Part shown: in pieces, positions 1 through 8,829 of the stretch | Position numbering within the stretch: the stretch's first letter is position 1 | Layout: the number at the start of each line of letters is the position of its first letter | Assembly (NCBI GenBank): GCA_007130885.1 | Contig: SLRQ01000045.1 | Span: 1 to 51,819, forward strand | Reading direction: 5' to 3' | DNA from: Deltaproteobacteria bacterium | GTDB lineage: Bacteria; Myxococcota; Myxococcia; SLRQ01 | DNA: 51,819 bases | The notes under the pieces: generated by a model | The model's input: the letters and a program-made list of their open reading frames with translations, nothing else | Database searches by the model: none | What the model was told of the DNA's origin: nothing | Made by a program: the position numbers and the translations under genes

Positions 1-120
1 AACGTGCAGATGGAAGTGGAGCTCATCACGCCCATCGCGATGGAGAAAGAGCTTCGGTTCGCGATTCGCGAGGGAGGCCGGACGGTTGGTGCCGGCGTGG
101 TGGCGGATATCATCGAGTAG
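1..120 (+). CDS. tuf: Elongation factor Tu, C-terminal end (partial)
   Basis: The first 39 codons read in frame 1 from the window edge and stop at TAG 118-120. The peptide contains [20 protein letters not shown] and then [13 protein letters not shown], the conserved end of EF-Tu domain 3. EF-Tu is the GTPase that brings aminoacyl-tRNA to the ribosome. Only the tail is visible, so the GTPase domain and start cannot be judged. Its place directly before rpsJ matches the usual str-to-S10 operon junction, so it probably heads or joins the same transcript as the ribosomal genes downstream. Confidence 0.95.
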   Translation, partial: NVQMEVELITPIAMEKELRFAIREGGRTVGAGVVADIIE

Positions 121-170
121 CATGGTGGTTGCCGGACCGGATGGTCCTTCAACAGCGCCGAGGTTTCGTA

Positions 171-476
171 ATGGCGACACAGAAAATTAGAATTCGGCTC
201 AAGGCTTACGACTATAAACTTCTCGACCAGTCCGCTGGAGAGATTGCCGAGACCGCCAAGAAGACCGGCGCAAGGGTTGCGGGGCCCATCCCCTTGCCCA
301 CCAAGATCAATCGTTGGACGGTTCTTCGCTCCCCACATGTAAACAAGAAGAGTCGCGAGCAGTTCGAGATTCGCACGCACAAGCGCCTGCTGGACATTTT
401 GGAGCCTACGCAGCAGACACTCGATGCGCTCATGAAGCTCGATCTCGCGGCTGGTGTAGATGTGGAGATTAAGTAG
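171..476 (+). CDS. rpsJ: 30S ribosomal protein S10
   Basis: A 101-residue protein of normal S10 length starting [21 protein letters not shown]10 sits in the 30S head and also partners NusB in antitermination. The loop [20 protein letters not shown] is intact. I chose ATG 171 rather than the upstream in-frame TTG at 129 because homology begins at [14 protein letters not shown]; the Shine-Dalgarno match (GAGG near 160) is weak. It is the first gene of the S10 operon after tuf. The next gene is rplD, only 17 bases away, so rplC is missing at this place. Confidence 0.97.
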   Translation: MATQKIRIRLKAYDYKLLDQSAGEIAETAKKTGARVAGPIPLPTKINRWTVLRSPHVNKKSREQFEIRTHKRLLDILEPTQQTLDALMKLDLAAGVDVEIK

Positions 477-493
477 CGGTTGGGAGACGGGTC

Positions 494-1114
494 ATGGCGA
501 CGTTTGATGTCATAAATATGGATGGGAAGAAGGTGTCGAGTATCGAGTTGGATGACGAGATATTCGCCGCTCGAGTAAACGAGAACCTCTTCTATGAAGT
601 GATCAAGTGGCAGCATGCCAAGCGCCGGCAGGGCACTCACATGGTTAGGAACCGGAGCTTGGTGCGTGGGGGCGGCTCAAAGCCTTGGCGGCAGAAAGGA
701 ACTGGTCGCGCCAGGCATGGGTCGACCAGGGCTTCTCAATGGGTTGGCGGTGGAAAGGCAATGAAGCCGAAGCCTCGGGATTACAGCTATGCACTGCCGA
801 AGAAGGTGCGCAGAGGAGCTCTTCGTAGCGCTGTCAGCCTGCGCGCCAAGGAAGGCAAGCTTCTGATATTGGATGCTTTCGATCTTCCCGAAATCAAGAC
901 GAAAGAGGCACGGCGGCTTTTGGAAGGGCTTGGTTTGTCCAAGGCGTTGATCGTCGAGGACAAGTCGAACCGCAATGTTGACAGATCTGTTCGCAATTTG
1001 CCGACCTTTCAGGTTCTTGCACCTGAGGGCCTGAACCTTCGAGACATTCTGCGACACGACACCTTGGTGCTCACCAAGGATGTCGCCAAGCGCGTGGAGG
1101 AGCGGCTGCGATGA
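494..1114 (+). CDS. rplD: 50S ribosomal protein L4
   Basis: A 206-residue L4, a primary 23S rRNA binder whose extended loop lines the exit tunnel. The loop is recognisable around residues 45-95 ([20 protein letters not shown], then [19 protein letters not shown]). The last four bases overlap the rplW start as ATGA (1111-1114), implying translational coupling. In gammaproteobacteria L4 represses its own operon through the leader; nothing here shows whether that happens in this organism. L4 normally follows L3, which is not present. Confidence 0.97.
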   Translation: MATFDVINMDGKKVSSIELDDEIFAARVNENLFYEVIKWQHAKRRQGTHMVRNRSLVRGGGSKPWRQKGTGRARHGSTRASQWVGGGKAMKPKPRDYSYALPKKVRRGALRSAVSLRAKEGKLLILDAFDLPEIKTKEARRLLEGLGLSKALIVEDKSNRNVDRSVRNLPTFQVLAPEGLNLRDILRHDTLVLTKDVAKRVEERLR

Positions 1115-1425
1115 ACCAGGGTTCCTATAACGTAATTCGCCGTCCGCTGATTACGGAAAAGCTAGATCTGCAGCGAGAAGACCACAACGCGTATGCATTC
1201 GAGGTCAACAGGGCGGCTAACAAGATTCAGATCCGTAATGCAATCGAGGATTTGTTCAAGGTAAAGGTGACCACTGTGCGAACGCAGGTGGTGCGAGGAA
1301 AGCCCAAGCGCATAGGTTTTCATAAGGGATGGCGTTCGACATGGAAGAAGGCCATTGTGACCCTCGAGGAGGGCCACAGCATTGATTTCGTCGAAGGAAC
1401 ACCCGGGGATGAGGACGATAAGTAG
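1111..1425 (+). CDS. rplW: 50S ribosomal protein L23
   Basis: A 104-residue L23. It binds 23S domain III beside the tunnel exit and docks trigger factor and SRP. The N-terminus [19 protein letters not shown] and the segment [20 protein letters not shown] are typical, as is the basic loop [20 protein letters not shown]. The final residues are acidic (GTPGDEDDK), slightly longer than the minimal family. The start overlaps the rplD stop by four bases. The rplB start lies 19 bases after the stop. Confidence 0.96.
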   Translation: MNQGSYNVIRRPLITEKLDLQREDHNAYAFEVNRAANKIQIRNAIEDLFKVKVTTVRTQVVRGKPKRIGFHKGWRSTWKKAIVTLEEGHSIDFVEGTPGDEDDK

Positions 1426-1444
1426 CTGGGCGAGGTGAAGAGTC

Positions 1445-2275
1445 ATGCCACTCAAGAAGTACAAACCAACATCTCCAGGCCGTCGGTTGATTACCGGGGC
1501 TGATCTTTCAAATCTGGCGAAGAAGAAGCCTGAGAAGGATCTTCTTCGTCCGAAGAAACGTACCGGAGGACGCAACAACTCCGGTCGGATGACGGTCAGG
1601 CATCGAGGTGGCGGCCACAAGCGCCGTTACCGAGTTATCGACTTCAAGAGAGACAAAGTAGGCGTTCCCGCCAGAGTAAAAGCTCTCGAGTACGATCCGA
1701 ATCGAACTGTTCGAATCGCGCTTTTAGCTTACGCCGATGGTGAGAAGAGGTACATCTTGGCGCCCTTGGGGTTGGCCGTGAACGATGAGATCGTTTCGGG
1801 CGAGGCCATCGATATTCGGCCGGGTAATTGCCTTGCATTGCGAGGGATTCCTTTAGGCACGGCCATCCACAACATAGAGATGCGTCCGGGCAAGGGGGGC
1901 CAGATGGTGAGATCGGGCGGCGGCTCGGCCCGGCTCCTCGCAAAGGAAGGGGGGTATGCTCTGCTTCGCTTGCCCTCCGGCGAGATCAGAAAGGTGCGTG
2001 ACAATTGCAGAGCCACCGTAGGGCAGCTTTCAAACCCAGACAATGTTATCCTGCGGCTTGGCAAGGCGGGAAGGAAGCGCTGGCTGGGCATAAGACCCAC
2101 AGTGCGTGGAACCGTCATGAACCCGGTTGATCATCCTCACGGCGGTGGTGAAGGGCGGTCGGGTCAAGGAAACCCTCATCCAGTGTCGCCTTGGGGACAG
2201 CAAACCAAGGGATACATCACTAGGTCGAACAAGCGCACGGACAAGTATATCGTCAAGCGCCGAGGCAAGAAGTAA
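1445..2275 (+). CDS. rplB: 50S ribosomal protein L2
   Basis: A 276-residue L2, one of the oldest 23S rRNA binding proteins and needed for subunit association and the peptidyl transferase centre. The conserved C-terminal stretch [20 protein letters not shown] contains the key His of the DHPHGGG loop, and the RNA-binding domain [20 protein letters not shown] is complete. The start [14 protein letters not shown] matches the family, with a GAGGTGAAGAG ribosome-binding site just upstream. Length and motifs give no sign of damage. Confidence 0.98.
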   Translation: MPLKKYKPTSPGRRLITGADLSNLAKKKPEKDLLRPKKRTGGRNNSGRMTVRHRGGGHKRRYRVIDFKRDKVGVPARVKALEYDPNRTVRIALLAYADGEKRYILAPLGLAVNDEIVSGEAIDIRPGNCLALRGIPLGTAIHNIEMRPGKGGQMVRSGGGSARLLAKEGGYALLRLPSGEIRKVRDNCRATVGQLSNPDNVILRLGKAGRKRWLGIRPTVRGTVMNPVDHPHGGGEGRSGQGNPHPVSPWGQQTKGYITRSNKRTDKYIVKRRGKK

Positions 2276-2287
2276 AGGGAGTTCGAG

Positions 2288-2563
2288 ATGGCGCGTTCAA
2301 TCAAAAAAGGTCCTTTCGTCGACGATCATCTTAGTAAGAAGGTGGATGAGATGACTCGAACTGATCAAAAAAGAGTTATCAAGACCTGGTCTAGGCGTTC
2401 GACGATTATTCCAGAGTTCGTGGGTCATACTTTCGCGGTTCACAACGGCCGCAAATTCATACCGGTATTCGTGACCGAGAACATGGTCGGACACAAGCTC
2501 GGCGAGTTCGCACCCACCCGGACCTTCGGTGGTCATGCCGCCGACAGGAAGAGCAAGAGGTAG
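2288..2563 (+). CDS. rpsS: 30S ribosomal protein S19
   Basis: A 91-residue S19 of the 30S head, which forms a complex with S13 near the A and P sites. It starts [20 protein letters not shown], a family hallmark, and contains [20 protein letters not shown] and [19 protein letters not shown]. An AAGGGAG Shine-Dalgarno sequence lies just before the ATG. It is 12 bases after rplB and 3 before rplV, consistent with one tightly packed transcript. Confidence 0.97.
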   Translation: MARSIKKGPFVDDHLSKKVDEMTRTDQKRVIKTWSRRSTIIPEFVGHTFAVHNGRKFIPVFVTENMVGHKLGEFAPTRTFGGHAADRKSKR

Positions 2564-2566
2564 GCC

Positions 2567-2923
2567 ATGGAAGCTCAGGCCAAGCTACGTCATTTGCGAA
2601 TGGGACCCAGGAAGGTTCGGTTGATAGCGGATATCATCCGCGGAAAGCCGGTCAATCAGGCGGTTGATGAGCTGCATTTTGCCAGAAAGGCTGCTGCCGT
2701 GCCTATGGCGAAGCTGATCAAAAGTGCTATTGCCAACGCCGTGAACAGGAACCCGAACCTTGATGTGGATCAGCTATTCATCTCCAAGGTTACGGTCGAT
2801 CAAGGGCCCATACGTTGGACAATCATGCCTCGAGCCATGGGCAGAGCCTATTGGATCAGCAAGAAGACCAGTCACATCACCATGGTCGTATCGGATGGTG
2901 CCGCGGAGAGCAAGGGAGCATAA
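2567..2923 (+). CDS. rplV: 50S ribosomal protein L22
   Basis: A 118-residue L22. It contacts all 23S domains and its beta hairpin lines the exit tunnel at the macrolide constriction. The core motif LRMGPRKVRLIADIIRGKPV near the N-terminus is intact, and the hairpin region is PRAMGRAYWISKKTSHITMV. The C-terminus ends DGAAESKGA. It begins three bases after rpsS and ends three bases before rpsC. Confidence 0.96.
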   Translation: MEAQAKLRHLRMGPRKVRLIADIIRGKPVNQAVDELHFARKAAAVPMAKLIKSAIANAVNRNPNLDVDQLFISKVTVDQGPIRWTIMPRAMGRAYWISKKTSHITMVVSDGAAESKGA

Positions 2924-2926
2924 GAC

Positions 2927-3604
2927 ATGGGTCAAAAGGTTCATCCTATCGGTTTTCGAATCGGCGTCATCCGAACGTGGTCATCGAGGTGGTATGAGCA
3001 GAAGAACTATGCCAAGTGGCTTCACGAGGACATACGAATTCGCGAACATGTGAAAAAGGCGTTGGGACATGCCGGTATCTCGAGCGTGGAGATAGAGAGA
3101 GCCGCCAACAAAGTGAGGGTGAATGTTCACACGGCGCGGCCGGGTATCGTCATTGGAAAGCGTGGTGCCGGCGTTGAGCAGGCGAAGAAGGAGCTTCAGA
3201 AGCTTACGGACAGCGAGATTTACTTGAATATAATCGAGGTTAGGAAGGCGGAGACGGATGCTCAAATGGTCGCTGAAAACGTGGCGACCCAGATCGAGCG
3301 CCGCATAGCTTTCCGCCGCGCGATGAAGAAAGCGCTGACAACTGCGAGCAAGTTTGGAGCCAAGGGTGTGCGCATCGCATGCTCCGGCCGTCTTGGTGGC
3401 GCCGATATGGGTAGGTACGAATGGTATCGCGAAGGCAGAGTTCCTCTTCACACCTTGCGAGCGGATATTGACTATGGCTTTGCGGAGGCGAAGACGAAGC
3501 AGGGACGTATCGGGGTAAAAGTTTGGATTTTCAGAGGAGAGGTGTTGCCGAAACAGGCCACTTCGTCCGCTGTGTCGTCCACGAGACAAGGACAGGGCGC
3601 TTGA
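2927..3604 (+). CDS. rpsC: 30S ribosomal protein S3
   Basis: A 225-residue S3, which forms part of the mRNA entry tunnel and has helicase activity with S4. It opens [20 protein letters not shown]. The KH domain carries the GXXG motif in [16 protein letters not shown], and the C-terminal domain shows [20 protein letters not shown] and [20 protein letters not shown]. The last residues ([15 protein letters not shown]) are a Ser/Thr/Gln-rich tail of the kind that varies between species. Spacing to rplP is 17 bases. Confidence 0.97.
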   Translation: MGQKVHPIGFRIGVIRTWSSRWYEQKNYAKWLHEDIRIREHVKKALGHAGISSVEIERAANKVRVNVHTARPGIVIGKRGAGVEQAKKELQKLTDSEIYLNIIEVRKAETDAQMVAENVATQIERRIAFRRAMKKALTTASKFGAKGVRIACSGRLGGADMGRYEWYREGRVPLHTLRADIDYGFAEAKTKQGRIGVKVWIFRGEVLPKQATSSAVSSTRQGQGA

Positions 3605-3621
3605 GGGTTAGGTAGAGGAAA

Positions 3622-4041
3622 ATGCTGCAACCATCTCGAAGCAAATATCGTAAGGCTCAAAAGGGAAGAACCAGGGGTAAGTCATATCGAGGGTCGGACC
3701 TCACCTGGGGTGACTATGGACTGCAGGTGGTTGATCCCGGTTGGATTACCTCGAGACAGATCGAGGCTGCCCGTATCGCCATGACCAGAAAGGTGAAGCG
3801 CGGCGGTAAGATCTGGATTCGAGTCTTTCCCGACAAGCCCATCACGAAGAAACCGGCAGAGGTAAGAATGGGCAAGGGGAAGGGAAGCGTTGAGGGTTAC
3901 GTGGCCGTTGTGCGTCCTGGACGAATCCTTTACGAAATGGAGCATCCGAACGAACAGCTTGCCGTGGATGCTCTCAGGCTTGCACAGCATAAGCTGCCTA
4001 TCAAGACACGCGTTGTGAAGCGTGCCGATGAGGTCTTCTGA
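3622..4041 (+). CDS. rplP: 50S ribosomal protein L16
   Basis: A 139-residue L16, which positions A-site tRNA and is a late-assembling subunit protein. [20 protein letters not shown] matches the family start, and the hydroxylated-Arg region family motif is visible as [20 protein letters not shown]. The stop codon shares its last base with the first base of the rpmC ATG (TGATG at 4039-4043), which suggests coupled translation with L29. Confidence 0.97.
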   Translation: MLQPSRSKYRKAQKGRTRGKSYRGSDLTWGDYGLQVVDPGWITSRQIEAARIAMTRKVKRGGKIWIRVFPDKPITKKPAEVRMGKGKGSVEGYVAVVRPGRILYEMEHPNEQLAVDALRLAQHKLPIKTRVVKRADEVF

Positions 4042-4241
4042 TGAAGGTCAAGGATTTACGAACTTTGTCGATTGAAGAGCTAAGAAATCGCGAGGTCGAT
4101 CTGCGTGCCGAGCTTTTCGATCTCAAGATTCGGCACAATACCGGCGTTTTGGAGAAAAGCTCGGATTTGCAGCGAGTCCGAAGAGATCTGGCCCGGGTGC
4201 TTACGATGCGTAAGGAGCATTCCATGAAGGGGAGTCAGTGA
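4041..4241 (+). CDS. rpmC: 50S ribosomal protein L29
   Basis: A 66-residue L29, a two-helix hairpin near the tunnel exit and part of the SRP/trigger factor docking surface. [20 protein letters not shown] and LFDLKIRHNTGVLEKSSDLQ are the two conserved blocks. Both ends overlap neighbours by one base (rplP stop and rpsQ start), which is typical for this operon position. Length is normal. Confidence 0.95.
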   Translation: MKVKDLRTLSIEELRNREVDLRAELFDLKIRHNTGVLEKSSDLQRVRRDLARVLTMRKEHSMKGSQ

Positions 4242-4504
4242 TGCAGACGCGAGGAAAACGCAAGACCCGCATCGGTATTGTGACCAGCGACAAGAATCAA
4301 AAGACCGTCAAAGTCAGGATCACTCGCAAGGTCAAGCACCCGAAGTACGGTGTTTACATAAAAAGAGACAAACAATTTCATGCCCATGACGAGGCTAATG
4401 TATGCCGCGTTGGTGACAAGGTTCGGATTATAGAGACGCGGCCCTTGTCGAGAAACAAGAGATGGAGGGTCGTAGAGACCCTAGAGAAGGCGCCCGTCAT
4501 CTGA
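4241..4504 (+). CDS. rpsQ: 30S ribosomal protein S17
   Basis: An 87-residue S17, a primary 16S rRNA binder with an OB fold. Recognisable blocks are KTRIGIVTSDKNQKTVKVRI, the KVKHPKYGVYIKRDKQFHAH loop and VGDKVRIIETRPLSRNKRWR. I chose ATG 4241, which overlaps the rpmC TGA, rather than the GTG one codon upstream at 4238. The gene ends 24 bases before rplN, and a GTGGAGATG ribosome-binding region lies in that gap. Confidence 0.96.
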   Translation: MQTRGKRKTRIGIVTSDKNQKTVKVRITRKVKHPKYGVYIKRDKQFHAHDEANVCRVGDKVRIIETRPLSRNKRWRVVETLEKAPVI

Positions 4505-4528
4505 CGAGGCAGCTCGTGGAGATGCTCC

Positions 4529-4897
4529 ATGATTCAGGCAGAGTCAATGCTGGATGTGGCCGATAACTCAGGGGCCAAAAAGCTGTTGTGCATAAAGGTA
4601 CTGGGTGGGGCCGGGCGAAAGTATGCCGCCATCGGAGACATTATTCGCGTCTCGGTTCGAGAAGCGGCTCCCAACTCCAAGGTCAAGAAGGGTGACATGG
4701 CTCACGCGGTCATAGTGAGAACGGCCAAGGAGGTCACGCGCGACGATGGGTCGTACATCAAGTTCGACGACAACTCCGCCGTGTTGATCAACAAGGACCA
4801 AGAGCCTATCGGGACACGCATTTTCGGGCCGGTGGCACGAGAGCTTCGAGCTCGTCGCTTCATGAGAATAGCCTCCCTTGCACCGGAGGTGCTGTGA
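4529..4897 (+). CDS. rplN: 50S ribosomal protein L14
   Basis: A 122-residue L14, which forms intersubunit bridges with 16S rRNA and is the binding site of Rsf[21 protein letters not shown] and [20 protein letters not shown] are family blocks, and the C-terminus [20 protein letters not shown] is intact. It is the first gene of the spc-type cluster; here nothing separates it from the S10 cluster beyond the 24-base gap. It overlaps rplX by one base. Confidence 0.97.
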   Translation: MIQAESMLDVADNSGAKKLLCIKVLGGAGRKYAAIGDIIRVSVREAAPNSKVKKGDMAHAVIVRTAKEVTRDDGSYIKFDDNSAVLINKDQEPIGTRIFGPVARELRARRFMRIASLAPEVL

Positions 4898-5220
4898 TGG
4901 CAAGTGCGCGAATAAAACGCGGAGATAATGTGAAGGCCGTTGCTGGAAAGGAGCGCGGTCGAACAGGAAAGGTAATAGCCGTGCTGGCGGAGACGAATAG
5001 GGCGCGAGTCGAGGGTATGATGGTCGTCAAGCGTCACATGAAGAAAGGGCGCAGCCAGACAATGCCGGAGGGCGGGATCATCGAAAAGAACGGGACGATC
5101 CATCTTTCGAACTTGATGCTTGTTTGCCCGTCTTGTGAAGAAGCTTCCAAGACTGGGGTGAAAGCAATCGAGAGCCGCAAGGTCAGATATTGCAAGAAAT
5201 GCGATCAGACGATCGACTGA
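4897..5220 (+). CDS. rplX: 50S ribosomal protein L24
   Basis: A 107-residue L24, an assembly initiator protein. The KOW motif is near the N-terminus ([20 protein letters not shown]). The C-terminal half carries two CxxC pairs, CPSC and CKKC, a zinc-ribbon-like arrangement common in L24 of many phyla. I chose ATG 4897, overlapping the rplN TGA, over the GTG at 4894. The motif [20 protein letters not shown] is typical. Confidence 0.96.
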   Translation: MASARIKRGDNVKAVAGKERGRTGKVIAVLAETNRARVEGMMVVKRHMKKGRSQTMPEGGIIEKNGTIHLSNLMLVCPSCEEASKTGVKAIESRKVRYCKKCDQTID

Positions 5221-5281
5221 AAAGAAAGTGCCCAAGCATCGTGTCGTTATATGCGGCGCGAAGGTGAGGGTCGGAGTCATC

Positions 5282-5839
5282 ATGGCAGAGAACGGTTACA
5301 GGTTGAGGCTCAAGGAGCGATATAACGAGGAGGCCTTGCCTTCTCTTTTGAAAGAGTTTGGTTTCGCAAACCCCTTGAGAGCTCCTCGATTGGAGAAGAT
5401 AGTTGTGAACATGGGGGTGGGTGAGGCCCTTCAAAACGCGAAGTTGCTCGACAGCTCGATTCAGGAACTGACGTCGATTACGGGGCAGCGTCCCGTTGTC
5501 ACTCGAGCGAGAAAATCGATAGCCAACTTCAAGCTTCGAGAGGGGCAGCCGATTGGAGCCATGGTCACTTTGCGGCGCCAGCGAATGTGGGAGTTCATGG
5601 ACAGACTCATCTCCATAGCGTTGCCGCGGGTTCGCGACTTCAAGGGCGTCTCGAGCAAGGCATTCGATGGAGCAGGCAACTACACTTTGGGAGTAAGGGA
5701 GCAGATTATTTTCCCGGAAGTCGACTACGACAAGATTCAAAAGATTAAGGGCATGAATATTACGATTGTCACTACTGCTCGCAATGATGAAGAAGCACGC
5801 GCTTTGTTGCGCGCGCTGGGAATGCCCTTCCGGAATTAG
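5282..5839 (+). CDS. rplE: 50S ribosomal protein L5
   Basis: A 185-residue L5, which binds 5S rRNA and contacts S13 and P-site tRNA. The start at ATG 5282 ([17 protein letters not shown]) matches the family; an in-frame upstream start at 5228 would add 18 residues with no family resemblance. Conserved blocks include [40 protein letters not shown] and [20 protein letters not shown]. The C-terminal [20 protein letters not shown] is normal. Confidence 0.97.
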   Translation: MAENGYRLRLKERYNEEALPSLLKEFGFANPLRAPRLEKIVVNMGVGEALQNAKLLDSSIQELTSITGQRPVVTRARKSIANFKLREGQPIGAMVTLRRQRMWEFMDRLISIALPRVRDFKGVSSKAFDGAGNYTLGVREQIIFPEVDYDKIQKIKGMNITIVTTARNDEEARALLRALGMPFRN

Positions 5840-5866
5840 ACTGCCAGAGACTCGGTGGAGATAGAG

Positions 5867-6052
5867 ATGGCAAAGAAATCCAAGATGGCTCAGGCGAGGC
5901 GACGGCCAAAGTTCCGCGTCCGCAGGTACAACCGGTGCATGGTATGCGGCCGGCCGCGAGGATACTTGAGGAAGTTCGAGCTTTGTCGAATTTGCTTCCG
6001 TGAACGAGCGCTGCATGGAGAGATCCCAGGCGTTATCAAAGCTAGTTGGTAA
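5867..6052 (+). CDS. rpsN: 30S ribosomal protein S14, zinc (type Z) form
   Basis: A 61-residue S14 of the short, zinc-binding type. Two CxxC pairs (CMVC and CRIC) within [20 protein letters not shown] and the following [19 protein letters not shown] form the metal site. This C+ form distinguishes it from the 101-residue proteobacterial type. I chose ATG 5867, with a GGTGGAGATAGAG ribosome-binding region upstream, over the alternative ATG 5855, which would add MEIE. S14 sits in the 30S head. Confidence 0.96.
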   Translation: MAKKSKMAQARRRPKFRVRRYNRCMVCGRPRGYLRKFELCRICFRERALHGEIPGVIKASW

Positions 6053-6108
6053 AGGGTTGTCAGGCGGCAGGTCGCGGCGCGCCGCGAAACCGTCGTCTAG
6101 GAGGAGAA

Positions 6109-6501
6109 ATGAACGATCCAATCGCTGATATGCTAACCAGAATTAGGAATGCTTTGATGGCGCGGCATGACAAGACCGTTGTGCCCGCCTCGAAAGCCAA
6201 GGTCGCTATTGCTCGTATCCTGAAAGAGGAGGGTTACATTCAGGATTTCGTAAAGCATGAAGAGGGGCCGCAAGGATCGATAAGCGTGATCCTGAAGTAC
6301 GATGGCGAGGGTACTCCTGCTATTCGAAACATTCAGCGGTACAGCCGCCCCGGTCTTAGGAGGTATGTAGGCAGAAGCGAGATTCCGCGAGTATTGAACG
6401 GACTGGGAATAGCGATAGTCTCTACGTCACGAGGGGTGATGTCGGGACATGAAGCCGAGAAGTCCGGTGTGGGAGGCGAGGTCCTTTGCACCGTCTATTA
6501 G
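6109..6501 (+). CDS. rpsH: 30S ribosomal protein S8
   Basis: A 130-residue S8, a primary binder of 16S helix 21 and in E. coli the repressor of the spc operon. It begins [20 protein letters not shown] after a strong GGAGGAG site and ends with [20 protein letters not shown], close to the family C-terminus GxxxGGExLCxVW although the last residue is Tyr. I see no obvious copy of the S8 operator in the rplE start region. An upstream in-frame start at 6046 was rejected. Confidence 0.97.
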   Translation: MNDPIADMLTRIRNALMARHDKTVVPASKAKVAIARILKEEGYIQDFVKHEEGPQGSISVILKYDGEGTPAIRNIQRYSRPGLRRYVGRSEIPRVLNGLGIAIVSTSRGVMSGHEAEKSGVGGEVLCTVY

Positions 6502-6553
6502 GTCGCGTGGACCGGTGTGGCGCGGGTATCTACGTAGAATACAGGAGTCATTG

Positions 6554-7090
6554 ATGTCTCGTATCGGCAAGAAGCCCATTCAACTTCCCGACAAGGTAAA
6601 ATCCAGAGTCGAGGGAAGCCGAGTTTATTTTGAAGGCCCCAAGGGAAAGCTCGCCATCGATATCCCGCAGGGCGTCGATGTTGCCGAGAATGGTGGCGTG
6701 ATAGCTGTGAAGCCTACCATTGACGATCGCCAGTCACGGGCGTTGCAGGGACTTACGAGGGCGTTGCTTAGCAACGCGGCTGTTGGAGTAAGCCAAGGAT
6801 ACACAAGAATTCTCGAGATAAATGGGGTGGGGTATAGGGCGGAGGCCAAGGGCAAGCAGGTGCATTTCACCTTGGGATACAGCCACCCAATCGTGTATGA
6901 CGTTCCAGAAGGCCTCACCATCAAAACGCCCGCGCCCAACAGAGTCGTCGTGGAGGGGGCGGACAAGCAGATGGTAGGGATGGCTGCCGCTGACATAAGG
7001 ATGCTTCGGCCTCCGGAGCCGTACAAGGCCAAAGGAATCAAGTACGAAGACGAACTAATACGCAGAAAGGTCGGCAAGACCGGTGCATGA
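6554..7090 (+). CDS. rplF: 50S ribosomal protein L6
   Basis: A 178-residue L6, which lies near the factor-binding site at the base of the L7/L12 stalk. MSRIGKKPIQLPDKVKSRVE opens it; the duplicated domain fold is supported by VEGPKGKL-like YFEGPKGKLAIDIPQG and the C-terminal PPEPYKAKGIKYEDELIRRK. I chose ATG 6554, preceded by ACAGGAG, over a longer frame starting at 6449 inside rpsH. A 7-bp perfect hairpin (7095-7114) follows the stop. Confidence 0.97.
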   Translation: MSRIGKKPIQLPDKVKSRVEGSRVYFEGPKGKLAIDIPQGVDVAENGGVIAVKPTIDDRQSRALQGLTRALLSNAAVGVSQGYTRILEINGVGYRAEAKGKQVHFTLGYSHPIVYDVPEGLTIKTPAPNRVVVEGADKQMVGMAAADIRMLRPPEPYKAKGIKYEDELIRRKVGKTGA

Positions 7091-7094
7091 TGTA

Positions 7095-7114
7095 GAGCCC
7101 CTCACAGGGGGCTC
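7095..7114 (+). promoter_or_regulatory. Perfect 7-bp hairpin between rplF and rplR
   Basis: GAGCCCC (7095-7101) pairs with GGGGCTC (7108-7114) around a six-base loop. No T-run follows, so it is not a normal intrinsic terminator. It sits between the L6 stop and the L18 ribosome-binding region, where it could affect processing or translation. The role is inference only. Confidence 0.45.
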
Positions 7115-7131
7115 ATGATGAGGACCAAGAA

Positions 7132-7482
7132 ATGGCGAAGAGCAAGCTCCTAGCACGACAGAGGCGTAAGCGAAGCATTCGCAAGAAAATAGTCGGTACC
7201 GCGGAGCGGCCCAGGTTGTCCGTATTTAGGAGCCTAAATCACGTCTATGCTCAGGTCATTGACGATGATGCGGGAAGTACGCTGGCCGCTGCATCCAGTA
7301 TCGAGAAAACGGTTGACTCCGGAGACAAGACGGCGAGGGCGAAGAGCGTCGGCCGACTGATAGCCGAGCGATGTCAGGCCAAGGGCCTGAAGATAATTGT
7401 CTTCGACCGGGGTGGCTATTTGTATCACGGACGTGTGCGTGCGGTCGCCGAGGCGGCTCGCGAGGCTGGATTGGAGTTTTAG
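7132..7482 (+). CDS. rplR: 50S ribosomal protein L18
   Basis: A 116-residue L18, which binds 5S rRNA with L5 in the central protuberance. The basic N-terminus [20 protein letters not shown] and the core [20 protein letters not shown] are family blocks. The C-terminus [20 protein letters not shown] followed by AAREAGLEF is the standard end. The gap from rplF (41 bases) is longer than most in the operon and holds a hairpin. Confidence 0.97.
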   Translation: MAKSKLLARQRRKRSIRKKIVGTAERPRLSVFRSLNHVYAQVIDDDAGSTLAAASSIEKTVDSGDKTARAKSVGRLIAERCQAKGLKIIVFDRGGYLYHGRVRAVAEAAREAGLEF

Positions 7483-7486
7483 ACCT

Positions 7487-8149
7487 ATGATGAGCGATCG
7501 AATCAGTGCTGGCGATCTCGAGTTGATCGACCGAGTGGTTCACATCAACCGAGTTGCGAAGGTCGTCAAGGGTGGCCGAAGGTTTTCATTTTCTGCTCTG
7601 GTCGTCGTAGGAGATGGCGCCGGTCATGTCGGTATAGGCATCGGAAAAGCCAATGAGGTTCCCGAGGCCATTAGAAAAGGCGCCGATCAGGCCAAGAAGA
7701 GTTTGGTGAAGGTTCCTCTTGCCGGAAATACCATCCCCCATGAAAGTCTGGGAGTTTTTGGGGCTGGACGAGTTCTATTGAGGCCGGCTTCACCTGGTAC
7801 GGGCGTTATCGCGGGCGGAAGCGTGCGGGCCGTAGTAGAAGCGGTAGGCATAAGGGACGTCCTGACAAAAAGCCTGGGCTCGAGGAATCCGCACAACGTA
7901 GTCAAGGCCACCATGGAGGCTTTGAGGCTGATTAGATCTCTAGAAGAGGTAGCGCGCATACGCGGTAAGACGGTTGAAGACCTCGGTGCGAGCCAGCCGG
8001 AAGATAGAGAGACGGCGAGGATCGATGCAACATCGGAGACGGAGTCGAGCGCTGGGGATGAAGGTGTAAGTGGACCCAACGGCGCCGAGTCTCGCCAGGT
8101 AACGGATGCAAACGCCGAGAATAGCGCCCCTGCACCAAAGGAGGAGTAA
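7487..8149 (+). CDS. rpsE: 30S ribosomal protein S5 with acidic C-terminal tail
   Basis: A 220-residue S5, which shapes the mRNA channel and translational accuracy. The double-stranded RNA-binding domain and C-terminal fold are complete: [78 protein letters not shown]. The family core ends near residue 166; a further 54 residues (about 7985-8146) are rich in Glu, Asp, Ser, Ala and Asn and look disordered. The start [20 protein letters not shown] could be ATG 7487 or 7490; a longer frame from 7397 lies inside rplR and was rejected. Confidence 0.96.
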   Translation: MMSDRISAGDLELIDRVVHINRVAKVVKGGRRFSFSALVVVGDGAGHVGIGIGKANEVPEAIRKGADQAKKSLVKVPLAGNTIPHESLGVFGAGRVLLRPASPGTGVIAGGSVRAVVEAVGIRDVLTKSLGSRNPHNVVKATMEALRLIRSLEEVARIRGKTVEDLGASQPEDRETARIDATSETESSAGDEGVSGPNGAESRQVTDANAENSAPAPKEE

Positions 8150-8150
8150 G

Positions 8151-8333
8151 ATGCGAATCAAGGTGACCCAGGTGCGCTCGCAGGCGGGGCAGATGGATAC
8201 CCAGCGTAAGACTTTGATCGGCCTTGGGCTGGGTCGGATAGGCAAGTCAAGGATACTGGAGGATACTCCGTCCATTCGAGGCATGGTGGAAAAGGTGAAG
8301 CACCTCGTTGAGGTGGAGGAGGCAAACGAATGA
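8151..8333 (+). CDS. rpmD: 50S ribosomal protein L30
   Basis: A 60-residue L30, a small late-binding subunit protein that many lineages lack. [20 protein letters not shown] and [20 protein letters not shown] are family blocks, followed by [19 protein letters not shown] 8151 follows the rpsE stop by one base and has AAAGGAGGAG upstream inside rpsE. The stop overlaps the rplO ATG as ATGA. Confidence 0.95.
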   Translation: MRIKVTQVRSQAGQMDTQRKTLIGLGLGRIGKSRILEDTPSIRGMVEKVKHLVEVEEANE

Positions 8334-8773
8334 GCCTATCAGAGCTAAAGGCGCCAAGAGGGGCGAAGAAACGCAGAAAGCGGGTAGGACGAGGGCAAGG
8401 CTCCGGTTTTGGCACGACGGCCGGCCGCGGCAACAAAGGACAGAAGTCCAGAACCGGGAATATGAACATTGCCGGCTTCGAGGGTGGGCAAATGCCCCTG
8501 CAGCGCCGGTTGGCCAAGAGGGGTTTTCGCCACGAGGGAAAGATCTACGCCATTGTAAAGGTGTCGGATCTAGAGGCTAAGTTCGAGGCGGGAGAATGCG
8601 TTGACGAGGCTGCTCTCAAGGATAAAGGAATCATCAGGAAGGTCCGGGACGGGATAAAGGTTCTGGGCAACGGGGAGTTGGCAAAAAAACTAACTGTCAA
8701 AGCACACAAGGTGACATCGGGGGCACGAAGCAAGATTGAGCAGGCCGGCGGTAGCGTCGAGCTGCTTTCATAG
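8330..8773 (+). CDS. rplO: 50S ribosomal protein L15
   Basis: A 147-residue L15, an assembly protein of the large subunit. The glycine-rich N-terminal extension is present (KRVGRGQGSGFGTTAGRGNK, GQKSRTGNMNIAGFEGGQMP), as is the C-terminal GELAKKLTVKAHKVTSGARS with KIEQAGGSVELL. The start overlaps the rpmD stop by four bases. secY follows after 56 bases, the widest gap in this part of the operon. Confidence 0.97.
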   Translation: MSLSELKAPRGAKKRRKRVGRGQGSGFGTTAGRGNKGQKSRTGNMNIAGFEGGQMPLQRRLAKRGFRHEGKIYAIVKVSDLEAKFEAGECVDEAALKDKGIIRKVRDGIKVLGNGELAKKLTVKAHKVTSGARSKIEQAGGSVELLS

Positions 8774-8829
8774 CTACACGATCCACGACTACACCGAGCT
8801 GTCCTCCGCAGGCGGAGTGACCGGGGCCC

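Noticed and set aside
134..147. Small hairpin GGACC-GGAT-GGTCC between tuf and rpsJ
   Set aside because: Only five pairs and no T-run; too likely by chance in GC-rich DNA to list as a feature.
5228..5281. Longer N-terminus for L5
   Set aside because: The extra 18 residues do not match the family, whereas [10 protein letters not shown] does.
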